Part shown: one piece after another, positions 37,911-50,238 of the stretch
Layout: every line of letters begins with the position of its first letter
How positions within the stretch are numbered: the stretch's first letter is position 1
Assembly (NCBI GenBank): GCA_016785225.1
Contig: JAFBJZ010000864.1
Coordinates: 310,001-374,000, forward strand
DNA: 64,000 bases
Direction: 5' to 3'
Source of the DNA: Psettodes erumei
Taxonomy: Eukaryota; Chordata; Actinopteri; Pleuronectiformes; Psettodidae
Translations under genes and position numbers: made by a program
Notes under the pieces: generated by a model
Databases searched by the model: none
Told to the model about the DNA's origin: nothing
What the model saw: only the letters and a program-made list of their open reading frames with translations

Positions 37911-38469
37911 CGCAGACAAACATATACACCCACTTGTAGTTGATGCTAAACAAATCAACCTAACAACCTAGCCTAATAAATGTGCTAATGTGAAGAGATA
38001 ACGATCTGGCTGAAGGGAGAGCAGGGCGGGACAAAGACACATGTTGTTGACTGTGTCAATACTTGTTTATTTATGAAGTGATGTGGTGTGTCGCTGATAC
38101 GCGTCACACCGCTCGCTTCGTTTCTCAGGCCAGCTCGACGAACCGCCGGGGACAGTTAGCGCCCCGCAGGGCTTTGAGCCCAGATGTGTGAAAAGGGGCA
38201 CACTGAGAAGAACCCGGACCACAGGGGGCAAGTTAGCACAGAAAAATATGTAACAAATCATATGAGAGGATTCTGGTTGACCCCACCTTTCAGCAACAAG
38301 TCATGTCTTTGAGTCGTGTCTTTGAGTCGGAGGGCCGAATCGCACATGTTGTAAACAAGGCCGTAACATGTGGTGCATCAGCTAAATGCTGCGAATGGAG
38401 CTGACACCATATCTGATTTGGAATGACAAATAAAGATCTCTTTTAACAATACGGAGAGACTCGGCGAGA

Positions 38470-38690
38470 CCCTGCCAGATCAAGTCATGAAAGAGATTGG
38501 GGGAATGTAATTGTATAATGTTTTACTTTGCGAGAGTGAGAGGGAATCTGATTTTGATATATTTGGCTGCATGAGTGAATGTGAGACAATTAGATTAGCG
38601 ATCTCTTTGGTTTGTTTGATATGTAATATCAGTCTCCTTCGTGAAACTCGACGCCTTGTTGCCGTCCGCGTGGTCTCCATCCTCTGCTCC
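38470..38690. promoter_or_regulatory. Candidate regulatory block between pdgfra and kit
   Basis: This is a non-repetitive segment with homeodomain-type cores (ACAATTAGATTAGCG), a GAGAGTGAGAGGG patch and mixed composition, set in AT-rich intergenic DNA. The open frames on both strands are short. The call is by appearance only. Confidence 0.15.
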
Positions 38691-38993
38691 TCTGGGAGAG
38701 CGGCTCCAGGAGCAGTCCGGGGTTAGGGCAGATCGACTCTAAAACAGATTTGTCTCTTGGCCGCTATGCGTCCGCGAGGCTGGTGTCCTATTTCAGGCTT
38801 TTTTTCTCCGAGGGGCCTGCATGTGCTTCCCAAGCTTTTTGTTTTACAGGGGGCATCACATCCAGAATTAAAACACCATCCATGTAAGAGATACTGCCAT
38901 TGATTTGTCACACTAGAATGGGAAAATAAACACGGTCAGATCGCATAAACAGTATAACTCAGCCCCCCAAGAAGACACATACACACATACAAC

Positions 38994-39067
38994 ACATACA
39001 GTGAAGACCAAAAGTCTGACACCATTTTCCCGTTCATTTGCATAGGACTTTGGGCCCCACTGTATGT
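38994..39067. mobile_element. Miniature inverted-repeat element (Tc1/mariner-like ends)
   Basis: The ends ACATACAGTGAAGACC… and …GGGCCCCACTGTATGT are imperfect inverted repeats of about 22 bp. They begin CAGTG and are flanked by TA on both sides, as expected for a Tc1/mariner target duplication. The whole element is only about 74 bp and non-coding. I recall similar CAGTG…CAAAAGTCTGA ends from teleost miniature elements. Confidence 0.5.
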
Positions 39068-39459
39068 GCTATAGAATGACCAAAAACCCATTGCGCTCAA
39101 TGTGGGTAATGTAATCACATAGGCCTTGTTGTTGGGAACTTGCTCTAAGCCAAGAAAACATGCTAACTCATGACTGTGAAGAGAGTTTGCTCTCAGAAAT
39201 CATGTGAGACTGCTCCAGGCTGGGACAGTACAGGACTCCAAACAGCAATTTTAAGACTTCCTTTTATATTTATTCTTGTATGTTACCAAGCCAGTGTTTG
39301 TTTGGTCCAACTTTCTCCTTAACTACATAGAGCCAAACACTAATTTGAAGTAAATAGCAAGGATATTATGGATGATCTGGACAATTTTTCACGTGGAGTT
39401 TTAAATATCGTCACTATTTTGAGCGTGAAAGTTCAAGCAAGTTCAAGACAGATTTAAAA

Positions 39460-39481
39460 ATAATAATAATAATAATAATAA
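39460..39481. repeat. (TAA)n microsatellite
   Basis: This is a trinucleotide TAA run of about 22 bp. Confidence 0.85.
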
Positions 39482-39595
39482 GACTGAAATAAAACAGAAT
39501 TTGTCCTCATACACTTTTGGTATTTGCCTCTTGTTATAACATCAATGTAAATATTTCCTTAAATTAAAATTTCAGGAGTGTTTTTTTGGGGGGGG

Positions 39596-39691
39596 TGCTA
39601 AAAAATGTGCAATATTTAATGTTGAAACTATTTAATTGGACCCCCGTCAAATAAAATAGTTTCAGCATCAAATATTGCACATTGTTTAGCA
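39596..39691. repeat. Long inverted repeat / 96-nt hairpin
   Basis: The left arm 39596-39633 and right arm 39654-39691 (38 nt each) are complementary at 35 positions, 36 if a G-U pair is counted in RNA. The loop is 20 nt (39634-39653). Either a small palindromic transposon remnant or a hairpin RNA precursor is possible. Strand is undetermined. Confidence 0.8.
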
Positions 39692-40509
39692 TTATTTTCA
39701 GATTTTCCACCACATGTTTTCTAAGGAAAACAATTCAGTAAAACCGTTTAAATCAGTTTCCCCAAAGCGAAAATAGCTCGGCCCAATTAAGCCGCTGCAC
39801 ATATTACTGTAGATTTCACAATGATAATTAATAATGTAATTATCCATGAGAGGGAAGTTCATTTTAAAGGAAGTCTTTGACAGCTTGACAAGCACCACTT
39901 GGTCTCAGACTATGGACGTGTCTGTTGAGGATACAGGACACCCAGCTATTCAGTTCCACTGCTGCCTCTACCACTCCAGTCACATAGTGTATTTAAACAT
40001 TAATGCCTTGAGACTGCCTCACATTACAGCATCTCCTCACTTCCCAGTAACTACGCTCAGTCAGTGCTCAACTCAAACATTTTTCGCCAGACTGGAGCTT
40101 CACAGAGAAATAACCTCCACTTTGCTCATGAGGCAACTCTCCGCCTTGTCTGCCGCCAGATCCAACTGTATGAATCAAGCAGACTGTCACTGACTCCAAA
40201 GAGCCACGGCATCTGCATCACCCCCAGACTCCCCCCCTCAAAACACAGACACGGAGGCATCTTGTAAATTTGGACAGAGTGCTGATTGTTTTCACTTTAT
40301 TAAATTTTTTTTTTACTTATCTCTCTTATTTTAAAGCTTTCAGTCTAGCCCACTGTTCTGCTTGTTGCTTCCTGGGGGGTTTGACCTGGATACAATAATG
40401 TTTACTCGGACAAATTGTGTGTGCGCGTGGCTCCTTTTTTCTTTTTTTTTTTAAATTGTGAGGGCTCGTTTTTGCATAAAACTGTTTTACATCTTACAAT
40501 ATCCTCTGC

Positions 40510-40527
40510 GTGTGTGTGTGTGTGTGT
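40510..40527. repeat. Short (GT)n repeat
   Basis: This is a GT dinucleotide run of about 18 bp. Confidence 0.8.
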
Positions 40528-43500
40528 TTGCTCTGGTGTGCCTGGTTGCCTGTGTGGATACGTGGGCACTTGCGTGCTACTGAGTCAATGTAGTAGTCAT
40601 GTGCTTTTTGACTTGTGGCCTTGGCCTGGGGATGACTCCCTTCCATTCATGTGATCAGTGACAGTGGGCTGTGTTGGTCGTCCGTAGGAGCCCCGGGCCT
40701 GAGTGGGAATGATACACTCTTTTCATATGCTGGACTGACATAAATTAACTCTCTGAAGTCAGCAAAGTGCAGTGGCCATGAGAAGCTCCCCATGTGGTGT
40801 GTTGCCCCCATGTTCAAATTCCCAGTCCACACACACATTAGCCTTGTGTGCTGGAGACTGTAACTGACTTAGGGGAGATGGTTTTGAATCCTGCAGTAAA
40901 CTGGTGGAGCCAAGCTTCATCTGAAACATTTGATTCTAAATATTTTTTTTTTAATTCTAAGCAGAAAATAGTGCAAAGTACCACCTGAGTTGACCTCAGA
41001 TCCCAGTCTTGTATATCCCAATGTAGTGATGGACTAATGTGGTTATGTTATTCCCACAGGTCGCTTACGTGCAGAAAAGATTTGTTCTATATAGCTTTTT
41101 TTTTTTAAATTTGAAGTTAAATCGACCCTGCTTATTTAGGCAAACACACAATTTTCATATTTACTACAGAGTTATCTCTCTTTCACACTCCCCTCAGGAT
41201 ACTGTTCTCATGAGTGTGTTTTTATCAGTTTGCTGTCAGTTTGCTTTAAGGGCTAAATACCTCAGCTGCAACACGCTAAACACATCCTCACCAAGCTGAC
41301 ATGCACACTATTTTGTAAAAAGGCTACAGAGTGAGAAAACCACCAACCTAAAACAGAAAGGCGCCCCCCCCAAAAAAAAATCCCCAGAGAAAACACAACA
41401 AAATTCGGAACTTGCTGTGTTTTTGCAACCTAATTCTGTGTTAGCTTGTGTTTCCCCCCTTTTCTGCTGATGTTTTGCTTCTTCTTCTAGCTGATGCCAC
41501 TGATTTTACTGCATCCGTTTGCATTTGTTTTTAAGTTGCAGGGTGTTGAGTTCTCAGGGCCACAGTTATTTTAAGTTTTTTTTTTTAAAGTCTGCACATA
41601 TCATAAGAGTTATTTTGTACATGTGCACTCATGTTCCATATGAGAAGGAAAATACGGTCACTTACAGAGTAGCTCTCAAGGCATGGCAGTCGCTCAGAGC
41701 GATCATAATGGTTCAGCTACAGTGGAGGTCCATGAAATTGTTCAAGCCTCCATGTTATGATTTTCATTTAGCAGAAATTGAGGCTTGTCAGGAGGATAAT
41801 AGATAACCTTTCATCCATTTAATCAGGCCTCCATCATTTGACTTTGATCGCATTACACTTCCGACTTGTCGAAACACGATTGAAGGTGTTCAGAATGATG
41901 AAAAAACAGAAAAAACATATCTCTTTTGACTACTCACTTTTCTGTTTGGACTAGCCAAATTCAGGATTTACACTCAAACCACAGAGAAAATATTTGCAGA
42001 TCCTTCATTACACTTTAATTATTCAAATTACACAGTCAAAAATTTCGTACATAGGATACAACTGCCTCAGTAGGTACAAGGGTGGAAGTGCACCGAATTT
42101 GCATAGTCAGTACTTTTTATTTACTCTCCGCACATTAAATAATCATCATCATAAAAGTGCCATCAGGCTATTCGTCTCTCACACTAGCTATGTCATGAAA
42201 ACTATGTGTGACACTTGCAACATTAGAGACCTGTACTCTGTAATGACACGATGGTAAAAAGGTAGTAAAAAAAAGGTAAACACACCATAAAAATTTTCTA
42301 ACATCCATAATACACATTGTGTTAAAGTTTTTACCTCATTATTTCCCATAGTATTTTTTTTAATCCAGATGTCTAATCTAAATTGGGACTGTGTAAGGAA
42401 GCTGTGAGAAAACAGCCCACAGCACGGATGAATTTGTGTAAAACAAGCAGGATATGACAGACTACTACTTCCTATTAATAGAGCATCAAAGGCAAATGCA
42501 GCGCAAAAAAAAGTAGCTTCATTAGTGCTTGAGAGGAAAGTCAAAAATCAATTACAAACTTCTTCACTGAACAACTCGCCCCTCTTAGTCACAACCGGAC
42601 TGGAAAACCACTGCGGATCAGATTTCTTGGTGTGCTGAGCGATGCTCTTTCATCCTTGTGATCTCAGAGGAGATGCGCGTGCATCTTGAACTCTGTCGAA
42701 ATACAGGCAGCAGGTCCTTGAGTGACAAACAGCGCGACGTATGGATGTGTTAGTTGGTGTGGTGATGAAGGGGCTGACTACATTTCCTTTTCTGGTCATC
42801 CAGGCGGGCTGTCTGTTGGATGCGTGAACCTGTGAATGTGAGGCAAGGATCTTTCAGACAAGGTGAGCGGCTCCTAATCCCTCCATTCACAGACCGATTA
42901 GCTCCCCTCCTTAACTCAGAACCGTCTCCCTTAATGCACTGCTTTTACAAGAAAGCCAGACTCCATCCCTTGAGAAACTGCATTCCAGCAACAGGTCTGT
43001 GTTTTCACACTGAATTCAATCAGAAAGAGTGAGTAGCATCACGTTACCCTGTCACACTAAGACACATAGCAGATTGAGGGACCTTGGTCAACATATGCTT
43101 TAAGTTTCTTCAGATTGATTTGGCAGTATGAGATCACAAAGATTATCTGATGATAAACTGTACCATCGTGGGCTGAAGTGAAGTATGAATGATGACTATA
43201 CAGTATAGAACAAAATAACCTGTTTTGTGTGTAGAGACAACAGGGCTCCTCTGTTGGTGTATGTTATTTGGCTCAGCTATAGTTGAACTGATGACACAGA
43301 TTTACATCATTTCGCAGGTTCAAACCATATCATTTCTTAGTCTCAAGTTTTATCCTGACTGAGAGCTGCAGCAGTTCTACAGCAATTGCTAAACTGTATG
43401 TCTGTACCTAGGTTGTTACACTGTGTGTTCAGTGGTTGTGTCAATATTGGCTTAGGCAGACGAGGTCTGCGGGGCATGCTGCAGGAGTGATGCTGGACCT

Positions 43501-46500
43501 ATTTTTTTCACTTTTCTGTTCACGAGAAAATTTGAAACAAAAACAAAGGGAGGGAGGAAATTACACAGCTGTCTGATTGTGATCCACATGCAAGGAAATT
43601 TTCTTGAGTAAAATATCAAACCCGCCCTCCTCGGAGCCATCATAAAAATGTCTCTTCTCTCGGAGCTGCAATTCCCAGTCATATCTACATCGTAAATGTG
43701 TCTGAACTCCAGAAAGCGCCTCTCTGGGAAACTGGATTTTCGGTGCGTACAGGGTGATGCCGAACTGACAGCTGGGACTCCATATTGTCGAACTGGAGCG
43801 CAGACAATATTAAAGTACAACTGCTACTTCCTCTCTTGTGACTCTCAGAAGGTTCATTGCAGGCTGTTAGCGTCACGTTGATAGGTTTATGGCGCATAAC
43901 AAACAGAGCAATATATTTGGAAGAGATGGCAACAAAATCATGTGATATGTGTAAAATCGAAGGAAGTGCACAGCTGACAGCTCACACCATGGGGCACTGC
44001 AAGTGTGAATACGCGATACCCACTTTAAAGAGACTAGCCACAGTAAAGGAAAGGCCACCGGTACAGTTGGCCTGATCTGAGCCGGCTAACATGCATGTTT
44101 TTCAGGTCCAGCATTGAGATGGCCATATCTGTATTTTTCTGTTATTTTTTTCACTGTTAAAAAGGAGTATTTTTCCACTGTCATTGCAGATTCTTGAAAC
44201 TGTTGGGTTTCCCTCTATAGTATCATACGGTCTCAACCTTACTCTGTAAAAGGACCTTGAAACATAACATGTTATAATTCAATGCAATATTATTTATATA
44301 GCACCGAACTGAATTGAAAGTCCCAAGATTCATTTTGATCACAGTTACCTACATTAGGTAACAGTTTTTAAGTTTTTTCATAATCAGTCAACTTTGAAAT
44401 GTGTTGACAAGAAAGAACGTAATGAAGAAGGGATGCATTCACAAATGAAAAGCAGAAGCGCTTTAAATCTCATCTTCACCAGGTGCGACTGGTATCTAGT
44501 TGTGCCTAATAGATAGGCTTGCACCGTAGCTTTTCTGCAAACGTTTTATTGGCTTTCTTTTATAAACATATTGGTCTTCGAGTTTCTTTGATTTCGTGAT
44601 CATTATGGAGTTGTGTTCATGGAGGAGAAAGGGAGGTTTTGCTTCCTAAGTACTTAAAGATTCCATCACATCTTGAACAAAAGTCATTCATAGCGTTTAC
44701 TATAGCCAATACTGTCTCCGGATTGTACTCCCAAGCACTCTCCCACCATTCTCCCCAAGTCTTCATGTCAGTTTCTTTGTTTTTTTTCATCAAAATGGCA
44801 TGCACCATATTTGTTTGACTCACTGCTTTGTTTGTGTGTGTTAGCGCCAAAGTGTCCTTTTGTTAACCAGGATGTGACTGTGCCCGAACACAAGGCTTCC
44901 ATGCTTTATTTTTGCCCTGAAGTCAAACTACGGGCACTTCAGCAGCCTGAGTGCCCACAAAGTGACCCTTTGGTCAGCCCAGATGCCCTGTGGTCGGCCT
45001 GTACCACTGTGTGCCAACCTTTGGGAACAATGAAACATAACTCTAAACAGAACCCCAGGCCTGCACGTGAGATAGATCCCCCTTTAGTATTTGCCCCTGC
45101 CCCTCGGGGTGTCTGCCCGCGTCTTTTGCTGACCTCCCCGCTGTCAGCATCGCAGCATCCCACTTATGGTTGTTTGGAGTAAAAAATGCAGAGATACAGT
45201 ATTTAACATGGTTGGTTACCACAATCACAGAGTTCTGTGTTAAACCCACTCAGTCTTCAACATATTAAACATTACTGTCTGAAGTACAGGCCTTTCACAT
45301 GCTTTATCTGAACTGTAATGAAGTCTGTTCCTCCTCCGGAGTGTCATGTTTATGACAGCTAAACTGAAAAAGTTTGCCAGCGGTGAACACCTACTTGCTT
45401 TGTGCAAACAGATCGAAAACTAGTTCCGTTTAATGAGTAACAGGGATAATAAGAACTAATCTTAGCTTTCACAAAGCATGAATACATAGACACTTCCACG
45501 TTTATACAGCAGTTAGCAGAATTCATGGGAAATGTGTCCAAAACACTGCCCCAATTATGAGGATTGGCATTAATCAAGGAGGTTACAAGACTTTTATAGT
45601 GAAGATGCTGCAGGCGTGTGATATATATAGAAGTTTTTAGTTGGCCAGAGGTCTAACACAAAGCTGTAAAAAGGTGCTCAAGATCGAGATATTTTTGTTG
45701 CTTTTTCCCTTTAGCGTCACTCTGCAACATTAGAGAAGCAACAGCCTTTTCAAAAACATAGTTAACAGGAAGTAGAATTTGTTCCTCCCATTGCTAGCAA
45801 TGCTAAGCAAACAACGTCACCTCCCAGTGCACTTATTCTTTGTTTGAACACTGAGTATCACGAAATAGAGGTGCTGTCTCTTGTCTTTGCAACTTTGCTA
45901 TCGTTCGAAAACAGGAAAACATTTTTTCGCACTCTTACAACCAAGTTGTGTGATGACAGCAACGGTAACAAATGAAAATTAGACCCATATATCCTAAATT
46001 TGCGTCCAGTCACTTGTCAACACCGGTAGTGAAGTTGCACAGTGCTCAAACCCAGTGATTACAGACCTCTGTTGAAAGAATCTTGGCTTCTTCCAGCGCT
46101 AGCTGCTGGAAAAACAGATATACACCTGCTTGGATTTAATACATTGGCCGGGATTGTGAAAGAGCTTTATGGACTTTAGTGCAAAGGCGAAATGAAGGAT
46201 ATTACACCTCATACAGACTGAATGTTACACTGATGTTACTTTTTCTCCCATGTCATCACAGAGTGGCCCCACGTAGTGTGTGGCATCTTATTTTCATTTC
46301 CCATTGCTATTTTCATTTGTTAATTTCTTTTTTTCTTCCATTTTATGAAAGATTTAAACAAATTCAGTGATTTTCAACTACAGTCTGGGTATCAGCGGTT
46401 GCGTTTGGGCTAATTTGTCTCTTCATTTTTTCTATCTGCCTTTTTTGGTGACATGGACCCACAAACATGAGACAAAGAGCTGTTGTTCTGGTCTCAGCTT

Positions 46501-48540
46501 CTCTGGTGCTGAGCTGAAGGCTCCTAAGGGGTTGTTGACAAAATCACATGCACAAGTTTTAACAAGCCCGAGATCCCGCGCAGAGCCCCTCTCCCTGCAT
46601 CATCCCTCCATCTGCACATGTCTGATTTAGTTTTGCCTTTGTCCACATGCACCTCCATGTCACTGTCGATGAAGCAAGTGAAGCGTGGTTGGGTTTTTAT
46701 CAAAATTGGCAGCAACTACTTCGGTTGCTCATAAATGGGCAGGTGCGGACTCACACAACCATTATCTAGCATGTAGACGAGTGTCATGTTCCTGCTTCCC
46801 TCCCCCAACAACCTTGGGCTTTCCCCTTCCCTTTCCATCTGTACATATGATAAGAAATGTTCTGGAAAGAGTCAAACTGAATTTAAATTTTGGTTTGGTA
46901 GTTCGGAGGGCGGAGTGATGCCTCCTCTTTGTGAACACAGAACCAAAAAAAACCACCCCATCATTCTAATATTGCAATCATATCTTTGTCGGTCGAGATG
47001 ATGCTCTGACTAAAGAGGAAATAAACTAATTATAGTTATGATTATGTTTATAATCTGTTGAGAAGTCTATGAAGGTGGTGTATTTGGATTAACCTGGAGG
47101 AGGTGAAGTCCAGTGTGTCTTGATGTGTTTTTTTAAAAATGCAGTTCTGTTGGATTTGATGAATATATTTCATCAACTCAGAGACTAAAATTGCCAAACA
47201 ACTTGTGAAGTAATAGATTTCATTTTTCTTGTTCAGTACCTCTACTTTCCGGACACATGCTCGTCCTTTTCTGTCCTGCAAAAACTCACTTTTTAAAAAA
47301 AAAGGCAACAACAAGAAACCCTGAAACCTGCAACAAGATGCTCACATCGGTGGATTTGACAGCATGCGGTTGTGTTTCCATGTGTCGATCGGACAACAGA
47401 AAAATAATTTTCCGTCATCCCCAAAGACACTTACGTGAATGGAAAAATCAATGTGTAATAATTGATGGGTCTTTTACAGGAGTTAATGCTTCGAGGAAGT
47501 TAAATTAGAGATTTGGTTTCAGTGTGTAAGCCATTTGAGCCTTTAAGAGTGGTCTGTGGTACTCACATTATGGGAAATTATTCTGGAAGATATTAAATAA
47601 GGAGGAGGAAGAATCTATTCAGGTTTGATGTACGGTTCACACCTTTTACGACACAAGTTTTTTTTTTCTTTTGAATGACAGCATGTTTTTCAGAAATATA
47701 CTGCTCGCAGGTCAAAAAGTGTGTGATTATGGAGACAGCTCTGCACACAGACTGTGCCTCCATCCAGTTTAATTCATGCATATCAGGTAAAACACCGGAC
47801 AGCGTTTACCGGTTGGGGCATTTAATTTGCTTGTTATGTCAAACTCTCCTCTGGGGAACCATGTCAGATAGCAGGAGACTTATATGAAAAAAATGTAATA
47901 ATACAGCAGCCTGCCATTATTCTGTGTTTCCTATGACACTCATGACTTAACACATAGCTGATCAGCGACTAATGAGTACTTAGTGAACAGATTGTGGTTT
48001 AGTCATAAAATGAGACTGCTTAAAATCTCTGTGGATGTTGCAGCAGTTTAACAAGCAGACATGAAGTTACATGCAACCACCACATGTCGTTGTCGGCCCA
48101 TCTTTGTATTTTGATGTTTTATCTGCTTCCAAAGCATGCATATCAGATTTCATGAGATTTGTCTAAATGGTTTAGTATCGACATATGTGGCCTCTGGTTG
48201 CAAATGCCACAGCAGAGCAGTCAGTTGTCATGTATTTCAACAAGTAGGCCAAGTTTCATATTAATCACAAAGCGTTTGAACTATGTGTTTGGGTTCGGCC
48301 ACATCCACAGCCAAAGTCATTTGCCATTTGTGGTCATATTCCTCAGGAAATACGAATGAATGTTTGTGTTTCACGGGTACCAACATAAACAGCTCAAGTT
48401 TAATTATGCAAATTGTAGAAGATGAATGCATGAGAAATAAAGGCAATTATATAATATGTGAATTATACGATTACATAATATGTGAAGCCTGCCAAGTGAA
48501 AAATCGGACCAAACATATAAGCTACATCTTTTTGACGGCT

Positions 48541-48990
48541 TTAAAGGTGCACTCCAACAATTTTAGACATAAATACCATCTCATCATTTAGAGCACTACT
48601 TGTGTTGTATCTTCTTTAGCTCTTGAGGAAACTATCTGAGGTCTGAGAAAATAACACCGATGACATCTTCAGTGTTATTGATAAGACCTCAAACAGAAAA
48701 TCAGGGGGCACCCCGTGATCAACTTGGGGCATGGACTTAGAAAGTTGAGGGCACTTAACAGGAAGGCAGGAAGGGATTAAGCACATGAAAGATACTGCTC
48801 ATGTGCATTATGGGAAATGTAGGATCCAGGAACTTTACTCATAATAAGGAATAGAAATCAAGATATCTTGAGCTCCTGTTTCTTCAATTTGTGACCATTC
48901 TTTTTTTTAAATCATTCCCTGACAAGCCCCCCAACTTTATGGAAGTGCAAAACGAAATTGTTTTAGTGGCCCTGTAAGGACCTGTGTGGG
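48541..48990. repeat. Candidate dispersed teleost repeat
   Basis: The stretch opens with AAAGGTGCACTCCAACAATT and later contains GTGCATTATGGGAAATGTAG, both phrases I associate with high-copy teleost elements. Its boundaries and family are uncertain. Confidence 0.3.
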
Positions 48991-49894
48991 CCTTTTTGGC
49001 CTTTAGTTAAAAGTGCCCCATCATTTATTTCTGAATATAGTTGTTTTAGCTACTGGTGAACGTTTACACAAAGTGTAAGGTTTGATGCAAAACTTAAACC
49101 ACTTAAAATGCACAACTCTCACACTCTCACTCACATTATTACACATGCAGCACACACACTATGTACAGTAATGGATAAACATCAACATTAAAAGTGCAGT
49201 TTTACCTAAAAAGTCAACCAAAGGGTGTAACACTGTTTTATGTTGTTGGGTGGTCACATCTGAAGATGAGGTCCATTAAGGGAGTTAACTTAAAGGACCA
49301 ATTATGATAAAGATGTCATCAATAAAAATGGCATGACAGTGGCAGTCCATTTCATCCACCATCAGAAAGCAGTCACGATGGGTTGCATGTCTGGCAGGGG
49401 CAAACTATAGGCCACCTCCGTGAACGTGTGAGTGCCTGCCAGTGTTTAGATGCTGTCATGCGCGAGCTTGGGGGGAAGAAAAAAAAAAACAACAACAAAG
49501 GGTCATTGTGTGGTCCTCTGAGTTATTTTTCTTTTTTTTATTTCAGCTATAGCTAGTCTTTTCATGTATGTTGTAAAGAAAGATCAAATTAATTTTTAAA
49601 AAAAAACATTAAAAGTGCTTATGAGACTTTGTTGAAAGTGCTGAAATGGAGGTGTTTTCAATTTTTGGCGCAAATAGGTGTCAGGGTCACACCCAAGTCA
49701 ATTTCAACAGCAGTGTTGTATGAGCCAGATGAGCCGATATCATACACTTATTCTTTTCATGAAATTAGTCAGGATAGATTTTAAAAAAAGAAAACATGTC
49801 AAAACTGGACTGGACTTCTATCTTTGTCTCGATCTGTCAGCCTGGCTCTGTGCTCGGTTTTCTTGTCGACAACAAGTCCCAAACACCTCCCTCC

Positions 49895-49925
49895 GTGTGT
49901 GTGCGTGTGTGCGTGCGTGTGTGCG
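49895..49925. repeat. Imperfect (GT)n repeat upstream of kit
   Basis: GTGTGTGC-type alternating purine/pyrimidine DNA of about 30 bp lies about 40 bp before a TATA-like motif. Confidence 0.75.
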
Positions 49926-49959
49926 TAACGTGTGAGTAATAGGCTCCACCACTGGCTCC

Positions 49960-50238
49960 TATAAACATGTTGTCACAGCCAGTCCGAGGTACCTGGTCGG
50001 CCCGCACCGTCCCCTCTGGCGCGCTCCAGGAGAACAGCATGTTTGCAGATAGGCGACGGCTGCTGCCGCTGCGAGCCCTACTGAGCATCTGTGCCTTTAA
50101 AGACTTGTAAGTGCGCCTCTGTCAGAGCCCGCAGTCAACTTCCCTCAACTCCGACGCGCTCGGCGACTGTAGAGTAGGGCTACCTTAACCAGAGAGGCAC
50201 TGGCTCACCTTCACAGCTAGACCCATGGAATAATAACT
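49960..50238 (+). promoter_or_regulatory. kita: kit proximal promoter and 5'UTR
   Basis: A TATAAA at 49960-49965 lies about 280 bp upstream of the kit start codon, in a GC-richer patch than the preceding intergenic DNA. The sequence runs continuously into the start codon with no clear acceptor site, which fits KIT having its start codon in exon 1. The start of transcription is not determinable from sequence. Confidence 0.4.
50225..50233 (+). promoter_or_regulatory. Minimal upstream ORF (ATG GAA TAA) before kit
   Basis: A two-codon upstream reading frame starts 14 nt before the kit ATG, in a different frame, and stops 5 nt before it. Both ATGs have G at +4. The kit ATG has A at -3, the upstream one C, so leaky scanning to kit is expected. 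Confidence 0.5.

Larger units (their letters stand above)
34011..49950. other. Intergenic DNA between pdgfra and kit
   Basis: About 16 kb has no exon I can support. Open frames are short and unrelated to any family I recognise. The most gene-like (44811-45182 +, 123 codons) has no domain or splice context. Content: AT-rich DNA, microsatellites, two CTCF-like motifs, a miniature inverted-repeat element, a 96-nt hairpin, a candidate regulatory block near 38.5 kb and a candidate dispersed repeat near 48.6 kb. Confidence 0.6.

Noticed and set aside
44811..45182. A 123-codon plus-strand frame in the pdgfra-kit intergenic region
   Set aside because: It has no recognisable domain and no supporting exon structure, and lies in otherwise featureless DNA. 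Its length is plausible by chance in 64 kb.
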